A DNA stretch of 64,000 nucleotides. It comes from Acanthochlamys bracteata (Eukaryota; Streptophyta; Magnoliopsida; Pandanales; Velloziaceae). Made by a program: the position numbers and the translations under genes. The stretch is from assembly GCA_019914995.1 (NCBI GenBank), contig CM034130.1, forward strand, positions 7,440,001 to 7,504,000. Reading direction: 5' to 3'. The notes beneath the pieces were generated by a model that saw only the letters and a program-made list of their open reading frames with translations, was not told the DNA's origin and made no database searches. Positions 28,076-41,270 of this stretch are shown one piece after another. Positions within the stretch are counted from its first letter, which is position 1. Every line of letters begins with the position of its first letter.

Positions 28076-31000
28076 TCATAAAGAATGAGCAGATTTTGTG
28101 TCTCTGGGGCTGCTATCTGACCTATTTGGATAGCCCCAATGCGGTAGCATGCTTTCCCAGTAGCAAAATTCTTCAAAGCAAATATAGAGGCGCCGGTCAG
28201 TTATTTTACTCTTCCAGTGACCGTCTGTGTAGTTTGCTTTCTCAGCCTTCCTCCGGTTCCACTCAAGTGAGGCCTTCTGCCTCGATCTAAGAAGACAAAA
28301 CTCCTGCAGGTTCTCTGGCATCGCATCATGTACTTTCCACCATCTTGCATGCGCCACATCACTTGCAAATCCATGAAAAATCTTCTTGTTCCAGTTGCAG
28401 TCGTAGTCTCTGAAACATAGCCATGGTTTAATACCTAAGTAGTGCAGAACATAGAGAATGGGAGGATCAGCACCAAATAGCCGGATTTTCTTCTGTTTCA
28501 TTTCTTCATTATCTCCCACCCAGAAATGCTTCAAGAAATTCATGTTCCTAGGGATGCGATGCCACCAAGTGAAAATTTCATTTAAATAACCTTGGTCGCC
28601 ACCGTTATACGATTCTATGTCATTGATATGATCCATCAACAACTGAAATGTACAATTGGATGGCTCAACAATCATCACGCCAGAGTTGAAGAAAGTCGCA
28701 TTGTTGCCTGTTGCTGCAATCTCTGGCATGGTGAATAAGAAATCGATGTTTCTCAGGATTAGAAGATCAGCATCAATGAATATGATTTTGTCATATTCCG
28801 TTAGCTGCCATAGCCTAAACTTGCTGTAGTTCCACTCGTTATAGGCATGCTTCGCAGCCTTTGGGTTTCTGATCCTCTGAATCGTTTTTATTTTCCACCC
28901 TGCAGCCTGAAGGCCTTCCTTGTGATGTTCACTGATAGTCTCGTCTACAAGTATCACAAGATCCCTGGTGGATCCGGTCATCTGAATGCTCTGAGCTGCA
29001 GTAATAGCACCACAGACATAGACATTTGCAGAGTGAAGAATTGTAGCATATGCTTCACGATGCGAAGATGTTGAAGCTGGTCTCACTGTTTGAGAAAATA
29101 AAGATTATGTATCAATAGCATAAGAAGGAACGATAATAAAAACTATATAGAAATAAGAAAGGAGGCTATGCACAAAACCAAACCTTGATCACTAAGTGGC
29201 ACAGCAAGCTCACAAGATCCAACAGGTAGCTGAAGCTTCTCCTTCAAGGTTAAAACATCAGGTTTGTACATCCATATATCTCCTTCTCTGAACTCAAGGT
29301 GCTTGCAGGGAAAGAGGTTAGGAATGGGGAAACGGTTGGTTACAAAGAGCACATGCAAAGGGTAACGACCTTGTAGGGAATTTACAGCAACTTTAGCAGC
29401 CGTAAGCTGGAGATGCAACCGAGCAACATCTCTTGACCAGTTCTTGACTTTATTGCAAGGAAGCTTGACTGCAATAAGATTGAACTTTGATCCTGAAGGA
29501 ATTTTAGGATCTGGAAGATTTGGACAAGAAGGCACTTCAGATTCTTCTTCCTCATCGATCCATTCAGGATACAGGTCCTCCCAAGTAAGACTAAGCGAAG
29601 CATGATCTAGACTTATTACAGAAGATAATGAACGTGGAAACAGCTGCTGCCACTTGTTGATCTCAGTAACATTAAAATTCAGTAAGCCGATATTTAGACG
29701 ACTTTTCCTTCCATCCAATTTTCCCATTGCCTTTATAATATCTGACCAATTTATAACTAAATGGGATTCATATCGTGAATCAAGATTTTCTCTCTCCCAT
29801 AACCAGCCAACATCCATAAACCTTGACCTATATTTTACAATACCAGAATGAACTGTTACTTACTTACTATCGTCCTTAAGCAGGAAAGAGAAGGAACATA
29901 CCCGGAAGAGCTGGGGAGGTTTTCATAAAGATATGCCACTGGGGAGTAGAATATCATCAGCAAAGAACAACATGTTATGATGAGCAGAACAAGTTTAAGT
30001 GAATCAAGCTTGATGCTGGATGATTTATCGCTGCTTCTCGGGAACCTTCTTTTAGCCGCAACACTGAGTTTTCAAAAGAACTAAACCAATGAGTAACCAT
30101 TAAGTAGTTGATGTAAAAATTACGAAATATGAGATAGAGATGGATAGGCTTCAAATATCTTCGTTTATATAATGAATATAGCTAGTCTACTATCAAGGAT
30201 TCAAAATTCTTCATTGAGATGTAGCACCAAGGATTGGATTTCAAGCTAAACCAGAAAAATCAAGGAAAATGCTGATCTGAGAGAGCTCTATGACATTGAC
30301 ACGAGACCAAACGATTAATTAAGAACTGAAATAATCAAATGGCAAGCTATTAACATTTTCCAAACTTGTCATATTCCATGTGTAAATACAGCCTAAACAA
30401 ATTGGTACTTTTTTCTCCTGATTTATACTGCACCTAACATTTGATTTTTTTCTTTTTCACAATTTAGCAGTTACTAGTTCATTGCTGAGCCAACTCATGC
30501 AGAGTCAATAAACTTCGATGTAAGACCACCAAGAACAGAGCTGGCACATCCAGTTCGCATTTCAATTTGTCAAGCATAACTCCATTGGAAATATCTTTTT
30601 TTTAGCATCGCACAGTTGCATCATCGAGAACGCATCGATCTTGAAGTAAATTCAATATGCCCCTTGCTTTCACCCTTAAAAACACATTTAAGAAGTAGTA
30701 CAACATATACCAACCTCCTCTTCGTATCAGTTTAAAACTTCTCTTCCTTTCAGCTTCCTTAATTCCAAAAGGCAGAACCATATACTTTTGCAGATATCCC
30801 AAGATTCGCAATCAAATAAGAAAAGAAGAGCCATAGTGTCATTCTTCTATATGCATGGAGAAAATACAAAGGACTTCTACGAAGAATTTCAAGACATATT
30901 TAGTGTTGTTACATAGTGCTTAAAATAAAAAAAATTTCTGTAAAAGAGTTTATTTTAAAGCTCTGCAGAAAACGAGTTTAGTTTTCTTTGTCTAAAAAAA

Positions 31001-31215
31001 ATTATAATGTACAGATAAACTCTACCTCTACATTCCTGAGAGGTGCGTAACAGCACGAGAATAAACACCAAAATAAGTGTTGCAGACAAATATTCATGTT
31101 ATGAAGTTATGAATAATCATCAACAGCCTCCAGATTAAACAAATGAGTTCAATATGATAAACAGTTCTGGGAAACTATAAACTTACAAAGCTCCACCGGA
31201 TCGTTGTCGGGCCAT
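28076..31215 (-). CDS. GUX3: Xylan alpha-glucuronosyltransferase, GT8 family (GUX/PGSIP)
   Basis: Four exons on the minus strand: 31187-31215, 29902-30063, 29184-29827 and 28076-29085, 1845 nt, 614 residues. The first exon is 29 nt and carries MARQRSGGA. A single membrane anchor lies at about 34-50 (LVLLIITCCSLLMIF), giving a Golgi type II protein. The GT8 domain starts near 290 (REAYATILHSANVYVCGAIT), with the metal-binding DxD in FIDADLLILRNID at about 383-385, NSGVMIVEPS, YNGGDQGYLNEIFTWW and HYLGIKPWLC. GUX enzymes add glucuronic acid to the xylan backbone of the secondary or primary wall; GUX3 acts on primary-wall xylan. The match to GUX3 rests on length, anchor and, from memory, the neighbouring genes; GUX1 would be somewhat longer. 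A leader intron probably lies between about 31216 and 31680. Confidence 0.9.
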
Positions 31216-32367
31216 CGTGGAGGCGGCTGCTCCAGTGAAACCCTTCATCGCGGCCAAGACTCGACAGAGGAAGGCTTCATCTGATCTCAATCATTTCAAT
31301 GCAAGCAAAAACAATTCAATCCCACATGAGAGGTTGAGAGGAAGAACATTGATTAATCAGACAGATCAAACGGTTTACATCAGCAAGCAATATAACGAAA
31401 CAGATTATGCTGCAGCAAAGGTCTCCTACTTCATTAAAGAAAGATTGAACAGAAGAAAATGAGTCCAACTAAGAAAAGCATTTACTACAAGAATCATTCC
31501 ACCATGCAGCAAACATATGATCCGCATGATCAGTAAGTAGATCGAGCAATGGTCAACTACACATTTTAAAATTTCCCAGCATTATAAGAATCAGAGTGAA
31601 ATTTGGAACGAAACCCAATGGTTGGAAACATGAAAAGAATGAATAAAACAAGCACGGAAGAATCGAAAAAGAAGAATTACCAGCAAAGATTTGATTTTTC
31701 TGTGTTAAAATATGAGATTGTTAGAGTTTGAAGTTTTCTTCGGTAGAGGAAGAGGAATATATAGAAGGGAAAGAAAAGAGCAGTAGGTGGAACGTGTTAT
31801 GGTAACGTAGGCTGGTGTAAGAAAGGAACCCTTCATTTATTCAGTACTGCTTTTATGTAGAAAGGACAAATGATTGAAAAATCAAATGTTCTTCTGAAAT
31901 TAAAATTTTGTTTTTCCTATTCTATTAAAATTTTCTTTTTTCTATTCTATTACATAAATATGATTATGCGAAACTTTTGAAAACACCATCGTTAGATAAA
32001 AATCTGGAACGGTTTAAAAAGCTTGAAAAGTAAAATATCAACTGTCATTTTGTAGTCCATATTAAAATCACATTAACTTGTTTCAAATATAACTAATTCT
32101 ATAATTTTTTCGATTTTGAATTCAATAATTTTTATATAATTATTATTCTGAATTGTATTTCTATTTAAAATTATACCGAATTTTATTTTTATCAAATTTA
32201 ATTTAAAAATTTTATTTTAAATATTATTTAAAATTTTATTTCTATCGAATTTTATTCTTTATCGAATTTTTTTAACAAAATTCAATTTTACATTAAACAC
32301 ACTTATACATAAAAGAGAAATCATTTAGACGCTTTTGAACTTCATACTATTTACGGTACTTAAAAAT
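31216..32367. other. GUX leader, promoter and AT-rich upstream
   Basis: 31216-31760 should be the leader and leader intron of the GUX gene: a minus-strand donor-like TTTGCTG/GTAATTC is seen near 31681. A minus-strand TATA-like word (CTATATATTCC) is near 31757-31767. Farther up to 32367 the sequence is AT-rich and without genes. The plus-strand frame at 31217-31462 is antisense to the leader and I take it as chance. Confidence 0.4.
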
Positions 32368-33149
32368 ATAGTTGTCAGATCCGAACCGACCCGTCCGGGT
32401 CGATTCAGAAATCGTCGATTCGGACAGTAAATCGGTCCGGATTGCAAAAAAAACTGTTTATGCAATTGATTCAGTTTGACCCGTTCGACCCGCTTCAATC
32501 CGATCGACCCGTCCGTCCAGGTCAAATCGGGTTGAAAAAGTTTTAAAAAAATTAATTAAAATTTTTTTAATTGATGAGGTATTTAATACAAAAATAATTA
32601 TTAATAGTTCTATGTTGAAAAATAATATGTAGTTTAGATTTTGCATTTGGATGTGATAATGCAAAAATATAATTGATTATATCTTATTTGTAAATATCAA
32701 TCATTAATGATTTTTAAATTTTTATATTGTAAAATATTTAGACTCAAATATGTATACCTAAAAAGGTTAGTTATATCTCTTTTATAATTTATCTATTTTA
32801 TAGTTTTATCTTTTTCTAGTCTCCTAATTTATTTAAATATTTCCCATTATAAATTTTAATTGTTATATTATTATTGGTATTGGCAATTATGGTGGTAATA
32901 TTTTAATTTTCGCTGTGATTATTATTACTGTTGTTGTTGATAGTAATAGCATAATAAAAATACTCTAATTTTTTATTATGATTGTTATAGCTATTATTAT
33001 TAGTAGTATCATTGACAGTAGATTTTTTACTATAATAATTATTATCATTAGTTAAAATGACTTAATATTATGGATCCGACGGTTCAATTCGAGAACTATA
33101 ATCCGGACAGTTTTTCGGTTCGATATCCGGTCCGATTTTTATAACTATG
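32368..33149. mobile_element. Non-autonomous element with CCGAACCGAC-rich ends
   Basis: Both ends hold GC-rich blocks of overlapping GAACCG/CGGTTC-type words inside AT-rich DNA: CAGATCCGAACCGACCCGTC near 32376 and TTCGGTTCGATATCCGGTCC near 33114. Read outward on opposite strands they start alike (TATAGTTGTCAGATCCG against CATAGTTATAAAAATCGG). The core of roughly 500 bp is A/T-rich with (ATT)n-type repeats and codes for nothing. The inverted ends are imperfect and no target duplication is certain. Confidence 0.5.
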
Positions 33150-33928
33150 CTTAAAATGCGATATATTTCTTAGCTGAATATATTACCTACACGTAAAAAA
33201 TTACAGAAAACAACAAAAAAATCACAAAATCTTATACTTAACATATCTAACAACTTTTCTGAGTTTTAATTAATAGAATATTTTTGTATGACTTGTCAAA
33301 GCAAATCAAATGAGATGCATAAATTATTGGAACACGTGTAATAATTAGTTGGAACTAATTAGGTACTATAATAATTCCCCAATGATTGGTTCCATCTTAT
33401 TTTTAATAACATCATTTAAGAAAGTGATCGTTCAATGATAATTTAATAGATGCCGATATATGACTCAAGTCTGACTAGTCCCATTTAAAATTGACTCATC
33501 TAAATTGAATTCGCATTTGAGTTTAACTAGGTACGAGTCACTTTTGCATCAATTTGAAATTAAAAGAGTTTGAATCAAATTCGAATATGATCAAAATTGA
33601 TCAATTTAAGTAACTCGTATAATCAGTATAGTATCTATTATATAATAATTATATAAATTTAATATAATTATTATTTTTACTTATTTGATTAATGCTTAAT
33701 TTATATATTTATTAAAGATTAATATTTTTTTGTATTCGATATATGATATATAATAATTTTTATTTATTATTATTATAAATTAGTTTTTTATAATATTTAT
33801 TTTAATAGTTTTGATTATTAAATAAATAGGTATTTTAGTTCGATCTAGTTATATATGAGTTAAATTAGATTTAATATTTTAACATATAAATATATAAATT
33901 AGATTAAAATTAAGTAAGAAAAGTGATA
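33150..33928. other. AT-rich intergenic stretch
   Basis: No coding frame, RNA gene or convincing repeat ends are seen. The part 33440-33620 is richer in GACTC-like words and could be a worn repeat. Confidence 0.4.
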
Positions 33929-34308
33929 GAGGTACTTTAATTTTTGTACACACTCCAACGCACTATACGGCCGTTTGTGATCATAGAGATCTTCAAATTT
34001 AATCTCTACCGTTAAATATGAAGAATTAAGAGTTTTTAACATATTGACAAAATTTCATCTTGATCGGATTACGAATAGATTTTCATCCGGTCACTTGATA
34101 ATAATGACACAAATAGTAAAAGTTAATAAAATATTATATATATATTTTTTAATAATCTTGATCAAGTGCCAGATGGAAGTTGATTTGTATTTCGATTCAA
34201 ATAAAAATTTGTCAGCATGTTAACGATTTGTAATTTTTCATAAAGGACTCCACGGCCACAAACGGTCGTGAAATATGCTGGAGTGTGCATAAGAATTGAA
34301 GTGACTCT
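33929..34308. mobile_element. Fold-back MITE, about 380 bp
   Basis: Left end: GAGGTACTTTAATTTTTGTA; right end on the other strand: GAGTCACTTCAATTCTTATG. The outer 52 bp of each side match as imperfect inverted repeats and include ACTCCA and the block CGTTTGTG/CACAAACG. The similarity continues inward: TTGACAAAATTTCATCTTGA near 34045 pairs with sequence near 34165-34220. The element is thus an almost complete palindrome. It is flanked by TA on both sides, a possible target duplication. No coding capacity. Confidence 0.75.
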
Positions 34309-36405
34309 ATTCTTTTCTATTAATTAATTTTCAAAATAATTACATAAATCGAAAATCTGTTAATTTATATTGATAGGAAAAATAAAAAGCCTAGATTCAC
34401 GATAGATCCACATTGAATAAAGGTGGCAGTGCGACATACGAGGTTAACTATTAATCTAAAACTGGTTTTTTGGTGGGCGTTGAACATAAATGGGCTCACT
34501 AAAGCCCAACCCTAATTTAATCGGCCAGTTAACCACTTGGACCTGGGACTTCTATAACGTTTTCTTACGCCCGGTACTTAGCAAAATCAGACCTTTAAAA
34601 TTAGTATTTTTCATTTTGGACATGAAAGTCTTCATTTTACGAGTGTGGCTCTCTTTTCCTTTATCTAGTCAAGTTACCTGATAGAAATCGTTTATATTAC
34701 AAGATAGGATAGGAAATGATGGGATAATGTAATCTCAGTTAATGCCCCAAACATATATTACAGATGAAGGTATTTTGGTCCTGAAACTGGTAAAATGTAA
34801 AAGTAGGGGGACGAAGGAAATCAAAATAAACTTTTAATAGATTGATGTTGTAACATTGTTATTAAAGTTTTTCTTGTTTTCTGAAACTCCGACCGACCGG
34901 TGGCGGTTCTCCCGTTCTCTCGATCGTCTCTCTATTCAATTCTCCGCTTTTTTTTTATACTTTTTTTAGATCAGTTAATTCGAAATTTTTTCTCTCTCTT
35001 TTCTTTTTTAATTCAAAAAATAAATAGAATATTATCAAGATAAAAGACAAATTTTCAATTTTGATCACACGAGAATTTCACGAAGAAGGAGAAGTAGGTA
35101 AGAGAGTTGGAGATTTATTGGTTTCATTTGGTCAATTTATTCACCGCATTATTTTTTCTCTTCTGTGAACTGAATCATGATGTATATTTTTTAGTTTTAA
35201 TTTTGGAATGTTTTCAAGCATAGTCGGAGATTTTCTTTTTTTTTAGTAAACTTTCCTTTTTATAATTTCTGGTGAAATGTGGAATATTTTGAATTAGCTA
35301 GATTAATTGTTCCTTTTTTAGTCTGTTCAATGTTGGTTTTTTAAGGAAAAACGTCGAAAATTTGTTGCCTCTGATGAGGTTTGGAAATTGGAACTAAGAA
35401 TTTAGGTGTTTGCCAAAACATGTAGTTCAGTGGAACCGGATTGCATGAATTTTAGCTTGATACATCCTGTTGCCACCTGCTTCCGTACAGTTCTCATGCT
35501 TTATGTTTTGAACTAGAAACAGTTGGTGTCGGCAATAAATCGGTATGTATGAGAATTGTAAGTGTTTCCGGAACCAGTATGCTTATTGTCTGGAATTACA
35601 TAGGCTGCAGTACCAGTGAGGCACAGTGATTCAGACAGGAAGCTTGTTATTGTCTAGATAAAACGTTAAGACTAACTTTGGAAAGGTTGCTGAAATGGCG
35701 CGAAGGTCTTTTTCCATCATTCTAAAATCCAGTAGATCAGGCAAATGGAAACTTCTTCCCTCTCATTTGAAGCTTGTACTTTTCTTGCATGTTTGTTCAC
35801 ACCAAAGTTGCTTAGATGTTTCATGGTGTTAACCTGCTAGTGAATTTAAACTATTCCCTTTGATTTTGGTTACATGCAGCATGACAAATCCAAAAGAAAG
35901 ATTCATCATCCTATTCTGCATGCTATACCCTTTACTTGGTCTTCCTTGATTTCTTCTCTTGATGTGCCAAAACTGAGAATGTAAATTGAGGCTGTTGTCA
36001 TTTTTTAAAGCCTCTAAACAGTCGTAACTGTGTTCCGCCTCTTTGAGAGTAACATACTTGTGACTGATTGCTAGCCCCGTGACTTTTCATATATGCAAGC
36101 TGTTTCATAAGAACTAGGTTTCTATGATGTTTTGAGGACATCATTTACCAAATTGCATGTTAGGATATAGTTCTGCCTTGCGAACTCCATTTTTTGGCAA
36201 GTTATAAATGTCACATTTATCTGTTGTAACAGGATTTCATATGCCAACTTCATTGGCCTGAAAGAGAGTATTTTTTCAAGACTACTTGAGAAAGCAGCAA
36301 ATAACACATTTGGATTTTATTTGTTTTCTGGCTTCTAGATACATATTGAGCAGTGATTTGCTCTTTAAGTCTTGCTTTGGATACTTAATCAAGTGGAGTA
36401 GGGAG
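34309..36405. other. Upstream region and leader of the LAZ1-like gene
   Basis: 34309-34850 is gene-free. About 34880-35095 has the look of a plant 5' leader, with CT-rich runs and GC-richer words such as CCGACCGACCGGTGGCGG; a donor-like AAGTAGGTAAGAG is near 35090-35105. The rest up to 36405 is T-rich and would be a leader intron of about 1.3 kb. The exact leader exons cannot be set without transcript data. Confidence 0.45.
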
Positions 36406-39400
36406 ATGCTGGATCTGTATATGTCTGGAAACTTGGGAACTTTGCCAAGCTGGCCAATTTTGACTGCCGGTGTTTTCGTGGTTGCTGCTCTTGTGCTGTC
36501 ATGTTACCTAATCTTTGAGCACCTAGCCGTCTACAATCATCCTGAGGTATTATATTTCCTACTTTTGCTTCAAGGTGTTTGTAAACCTCTGTTAGTTTTT
36601 ACTGAAGACACTTACAGAAATAGTAAAAAGTCTGGTTTTCCGCAACCCTATGGTTTATGTTTAATCGTGTCCCACATCTTTCATATGTTCTGCCAAAAGC
36701 TGATTAGTTTTGACTTTCATTTCAGGAGCAAAAATTTTTGATTGGTCTTATTTTAATGGTGCCAGTATATGCAGTTGAATCGGTATGCTTGACTTCTTTG
36801 AGTTTTATCAGTTCATATTTATAATATATCTCACTATTTGATTTGTGTTCTTTTTCTGAGGTTTAGGTTATGTTATCTCTTACTGCCTTTTTAGTGCTTT
36901 CAACGCGATATTAATTGATCTAAAATATATATAACTTGCAGTTTGTATCATTGATGGACTCAAAAGCTGCGTTCATTTGTGAGATCATGCGTGACTGCTA
37001 CGAGGCAGTTGCTATGTATTGCTTCGAGAGATACTTAATCGCTTGCTTAGGTACTGACTTTATTGATTTGTACTTGAGATGCGATTTTGTTGCTGCTATA
37101 GCATCTGTTGTCTTCTTGAATACCCAACTTAAGTAGCTCAGATGCAGCTTTGCCCTATGACTAGTCTGAACTGCATGTTTGTCTTCCCCGGATTGCCCAC
37201 TGGATAGGCAAATTGACTATCATTACAAGGTCTTCTGGTAGGAGAGCGGTTGATCTTTCATTATTATTGCGTATGTGCAGTACTATGTTGTATGGACCAA
37301 ATATGATAATTCTACTAGGTCCAAAGCCCTCAGTAACTAGAATAAGCATTATTACCTACCACAACAGACTGCACTGAGCAAGGATTTTACATAAACTAGA
37401 CTTCTAGCACATCTCAATTTCAACAAGGTTTGCAAAAATTAGAGACCTTCTAGGTACAAAATAATTAACTGATTCCTTTGTGGCATCTTGATGAAGATAT
37501 GGTCACTATATTTATGATACGCAAATATATGCGCCTTTGTAATTTCGCTCTTGCTGTGAACGTGATTTTGTTAGAACATATCTAGCAAGAGAGTCTGCTG
37601 TAACTGTGCTTGTCCTTTCTAACTTTGTTTGTTTATTCACACTAAGAAATCTACATTTAGTTGCCTGACATATGACTGAACATATATCGATAGACTGGCT
37701 TTATGCAGATGAAATCTTCTTGTGTATATGCGTCTCTCTAATTCTGGAAACTTATGTTGCTTGAAGGTGGCGAGGAAAGAACAATTAAACTCATGGAGAC
37801 TCAAGTTCAGATTACTCCTAGCACACCTCTTTTAGATGCTGTATATGTGGATGCAGTTGTTGAACATCCATTTCCATTGAATTGCTTGCTAAGACACTGG
37901 TATCGTGGTTCAGAGTTTTACCAGGCTGTAAAAATTGGAATTGTTCAATATGTACGTGGTCATTATTTATGGATATTTATTCTTTGACCGATAAGTTTCG
38001 GTAGTCTAATAATGGTGATTTCATCTCCAGATGATATTGAAGACTATATGTGCCTTTCTGGCAATTATTCTTGAACTTTTTGGGGTTTATGGAGAAGGAA
38101 AGTTCGAGTGGAAATTTGGGTAAGATCATCTCAGCTACTTCACAAGTATTATGCATAGTGTCTGAATCAAAAATATCTTTTCTTTTTTCTTTTTCATTTT
38201 TTCCTTTTTCATTTGTTTTGCTTTTCTTTTGTCAGTAAGTACTTTTCAAATCCTGAAATAGTTGTAAGATGTATTATTCTGAAAAGCTTATTGGGAGGTG
38301 CCATGACATAGTATATATTTTCACGTTGTTACTTTGTACTAGTCAAAACATCCTTTGGAGGCAACATCGTATTGAAACTTAATTCACTTTCGAGAAAACT
38401 TACGTGACCCTAACCTATAGCAAATATTGTGAAGTCTTCTATAGATGCATGTTCTGTGTTAATGTTGTTGAAAACTTGGTTTAAGGTTTGTGTGGCTGTT
38501 GTATATACCCAGGTATCCATATCTTGCCGTTGTACTTAATTTTAGTCAGACATGGGCGTTGTACTGTCTTATACAGTTTTATACTGTGACCAAGGAGAAG
38601 TTAGAACCAATCAAACCCCTCGCCAAATTTCTTACATTCAAGTCGATTGTATTTTTGACTTGGTGGCAAGGTGTGGCAGTGGCTTTTCTCTCTTCGACCG
38701 GGGTTTTTAAAGGCCATTTAGCTCAGGAATTGAAGAATCGGGCTCAGGATTATATCATCTGCATCGAGGTATAGTTTCTTGACACATTTGATGAGCTTTG
38801 TTGGTAATGTATTTCAAATCTTTTCTACATGGAGGAATTTTTATTGAAATGTCATATGGTGAATAACATATTGGATACTTTACAGACAAGTGTGAGGCTC
38901 AGGTACAAATAAAAGCTATTATACCTTATTTCATATGTATTGTTTTTGGTGAACTGAAAATAATATTAATTTTAACAACACCTTTTTCTAGTCCAAAGGG
39001 TTGTGCAACGCTGCAACTGTAGCATTGACAAAGCCTTCAGGTTTAAAAAATCATGTTTTGGCCTGTTCTCTCCTCGGAGATATCACATTGTGCCATGCTT
39101 ATAGGTGTCAAACCAACATGTTTATACATTTAGAAACTGCTGTCATCCTAATTTTGACAAGCTATATGCTTTAGCCTTACTAGATATACGCTGCTGCTTG
39201 AAATGCTTTCGATTAGGTGATATGATTGGATTTCCAAATTATGAATGGGAACTAAGCTATCCACAGGTTTGGGATAATTGTGTAGATTTGCAGATATCTG
39301 TCGGTTTGTAGGCCTGGTCCCTAGCACTTGCACAAAGTAATATTGGCAAAGTTGTGTTCTAGTAGCATGAAAATCTTTCATTGCTTGGCAATCATATGTT

Positions 39401-40100
39401 ATTCACAGCGAGTCTTTGTGGAGCAGATGGGGGTTGCTGCTGTGTTGCACTTATATGTTTTCCCAGCAGCACCATATCTACATGGAGAAAGATGTATCGG
39501 CAATGTGGCTGTCATGGCTGACTATGCATCACTTGGAGCTCCTTCAGATCCGGAAGAGGTCAGAGAAAGCACCAGGTTAACAAGAACGCGAATTACCCGG
39601 CCTGATGATAGGGAGAGGCGCTTGAGTTTTCCGCAAAGTGTTCGCGATGTGGTACTTGGCAGTGGTGAAATAGTATGTGCATATCCAGGATACACACTAA
39701 TTAATACTCTTTTCTGAGGAACCTTGCTTATTTATAATTTATTACTGAACAGTATCATTATTTATTTATCGGTCTTGTGTAGGTAGCTGATGATGTGAGA
39801 TTTACGGTTTCTCATGTGGTGGAACCTGTTGAACGTAGAATAGCAAGGATAAATGAAACTTTCCACCATATATCAGAAAACATGAAGCATTTTGACAAGT
39901 GGAGGAGGAAAGCCAAAGATGATAGCTATTTCATTCCCTTGCATTCATGGAGTGGTGAGTTTGCAGACGCGTATGATCAGCTACCTGAAGGTAGCATTAG
40001 TGATAGTGGGTTGGAGAGAAAGAGACACCAAGGCAGTATAAGATCTTTTTTCTCAGATAATAGGAAACAACAGTCCATCCAGTTTCATGGCAGGAGATGA
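36406..40100 (+). CDS. LAZ1H1: LAZ1 homologue, DUF300 (organic solute transporter-like) protein
   Basis: Eight exons: 36406-36546, 36726-36782, 36942-37050, 37767-37951, 38031-38119, 38513-38768, 39427-39672 and 39783-40100; 1401 nt, 466 residues. Several membrane helices are visible, for example LTAGVFVVAALVLSCYLIFE (about 18-37), FLIGLILMVPVYAVES, ICAFLAIILELFGVYG and IVFLTWWQGVAVAFLSS. The DUF300 signature is clear in AAFICEIMRDCYEAVAMYCF and ERYLIACLG. The C-terminal third is cytosolic and charged, with VSHVVEPVERRIARINETFH. LAZ1 proteins are tonoplast or endomembrane proteins tied to vacuole integrity, brassinosteroid signalling and autoimmune cell death in Arabidopsis. An in-frame alternative acceptor 18 nt upstream of exon 7 would insert RVFVEQ. 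The gene symbol depends on memory of Arabidopsis synteny. Confidence 0.92.
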
Positions 40101-40813
40101 CCTTAAGAACTTACAGTAGAGCAGGTGTTCTTTTGACTCTCTTGATTGTACCCCGATATCCAAACCATACAGAAAATAATCGTCAGATGAAGCTAACGTG
40201 GCAAATCTGCTTTGCTGCAACCTGACGGAGGTGGTTTTAACAAATTCCTGCAAGTACGAAGTGCATAACAGTAAGACTAACTTTCGCAATATGGACTACG
40301 ATGGATGAAACACTAGAAACTTCTGATTTTTATTCTTTAAAGTCTATGGTAAATTGCGGTTCGAAATGTTTTTAATGATGTAGGTTCCTGCTGTTTTTTC
40401 CAGGGCAAATTTCTAATCATATAAGGGATTCTGGATCCAACTTTTTACGTCCTTGGAACTTTCGGTGTGTGTATATATCCTATAATAAAGCAATTTCAAA
40501 TACTTTGCGAAGGAAACTTGGAATCAAAACTTCAATGTACTTGCATCTATCTGTCTATACTCTATATGTTGTTCAGAATATAGGCTGTCACTAGTTTACT
40601 ATTATATCTGTTCACAAAGAGTTTCGAGTAGAAAGGAGGATTGTGCTTTAATGTAGATTCTCTACCTTGTTGCGGGTCTGTGTATCCTTGAAATAAGGTG
40701 CGCCTAGGAAGTTGACGATATGTTTAAATTGCTTAAATAACGGCCCGGTCTTGCAAAGTAATTTATATCTTTGTAAGGACAGAATTGTCACTTTCTGGAA
40801 AAAGGAGCATATG

Positions 40814-40844
40814 TAGGGTTTTCAGCCTCCCTATAAATATATAG
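40814..40844 (+). promoter_or_regulatory. Telobox and TATA box without a protein gene
   Basis: TAGGGTTTT (reverse of the telo-box AAACCCTA) is followed 9 bases later by CTATAAATATATAG. In plants this pairing marks promoters of ribosomal protein and snoRNA genes. Downstream for over 1 kb there is no plus-strand protein gene, so it could drive a non-coding RNA, or be chance. Confidence 0.35.
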
Positions 40845-41270
40845 TTATCGCTCTTGCTTAGAATAACTTGTGTCATTTGTTCGCTGGTATTCATTCTCTT
40901 CCTTCTCCGATGAGTAGAGATTTCAGTGCAGTTATCTAGTTTTAATTACCATTTTATCAATATTTTCTTCGATTCTCTCTTTTATTTTGTTTGATTGAGA
41001 TGTGAATACTGAATAGCAGTACTACGGGTGGCTTTGATGAGAAAACAAGTCATGCACCACTCTGATTTTATTTTCATTGTGCTGACCAAAAACTTCAAAC
41101 CCATTTTATTTTCTCTGAGCCCCTCTGTTTTTCCTGTTCTCCATGACTCCATCTTTTGATGTTTTACATTTTTGTTTTTATTTTTATTTTTGTATGTTTT
41201 TTGGGTTTTCTTTTGGGTACTTGTTTTTGGTTTTGATTCTTTTCAGTTTGTGATAATATCTTGGATTGAC

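Noticed and set aside
31217..31462. 81-codon plus-strand frame starting MEAAAPVKPF
   Set aside because: It is antisense to the GUX start codon and leader, has no family resemblance, and the minus-strand gene explains the region.
41035..41085. Second C/D-box-like segment (TGATGA then CTGA)
   Set aside because: Only 31 to 50 nt between the boxes, too short for a C/D snoRNA.
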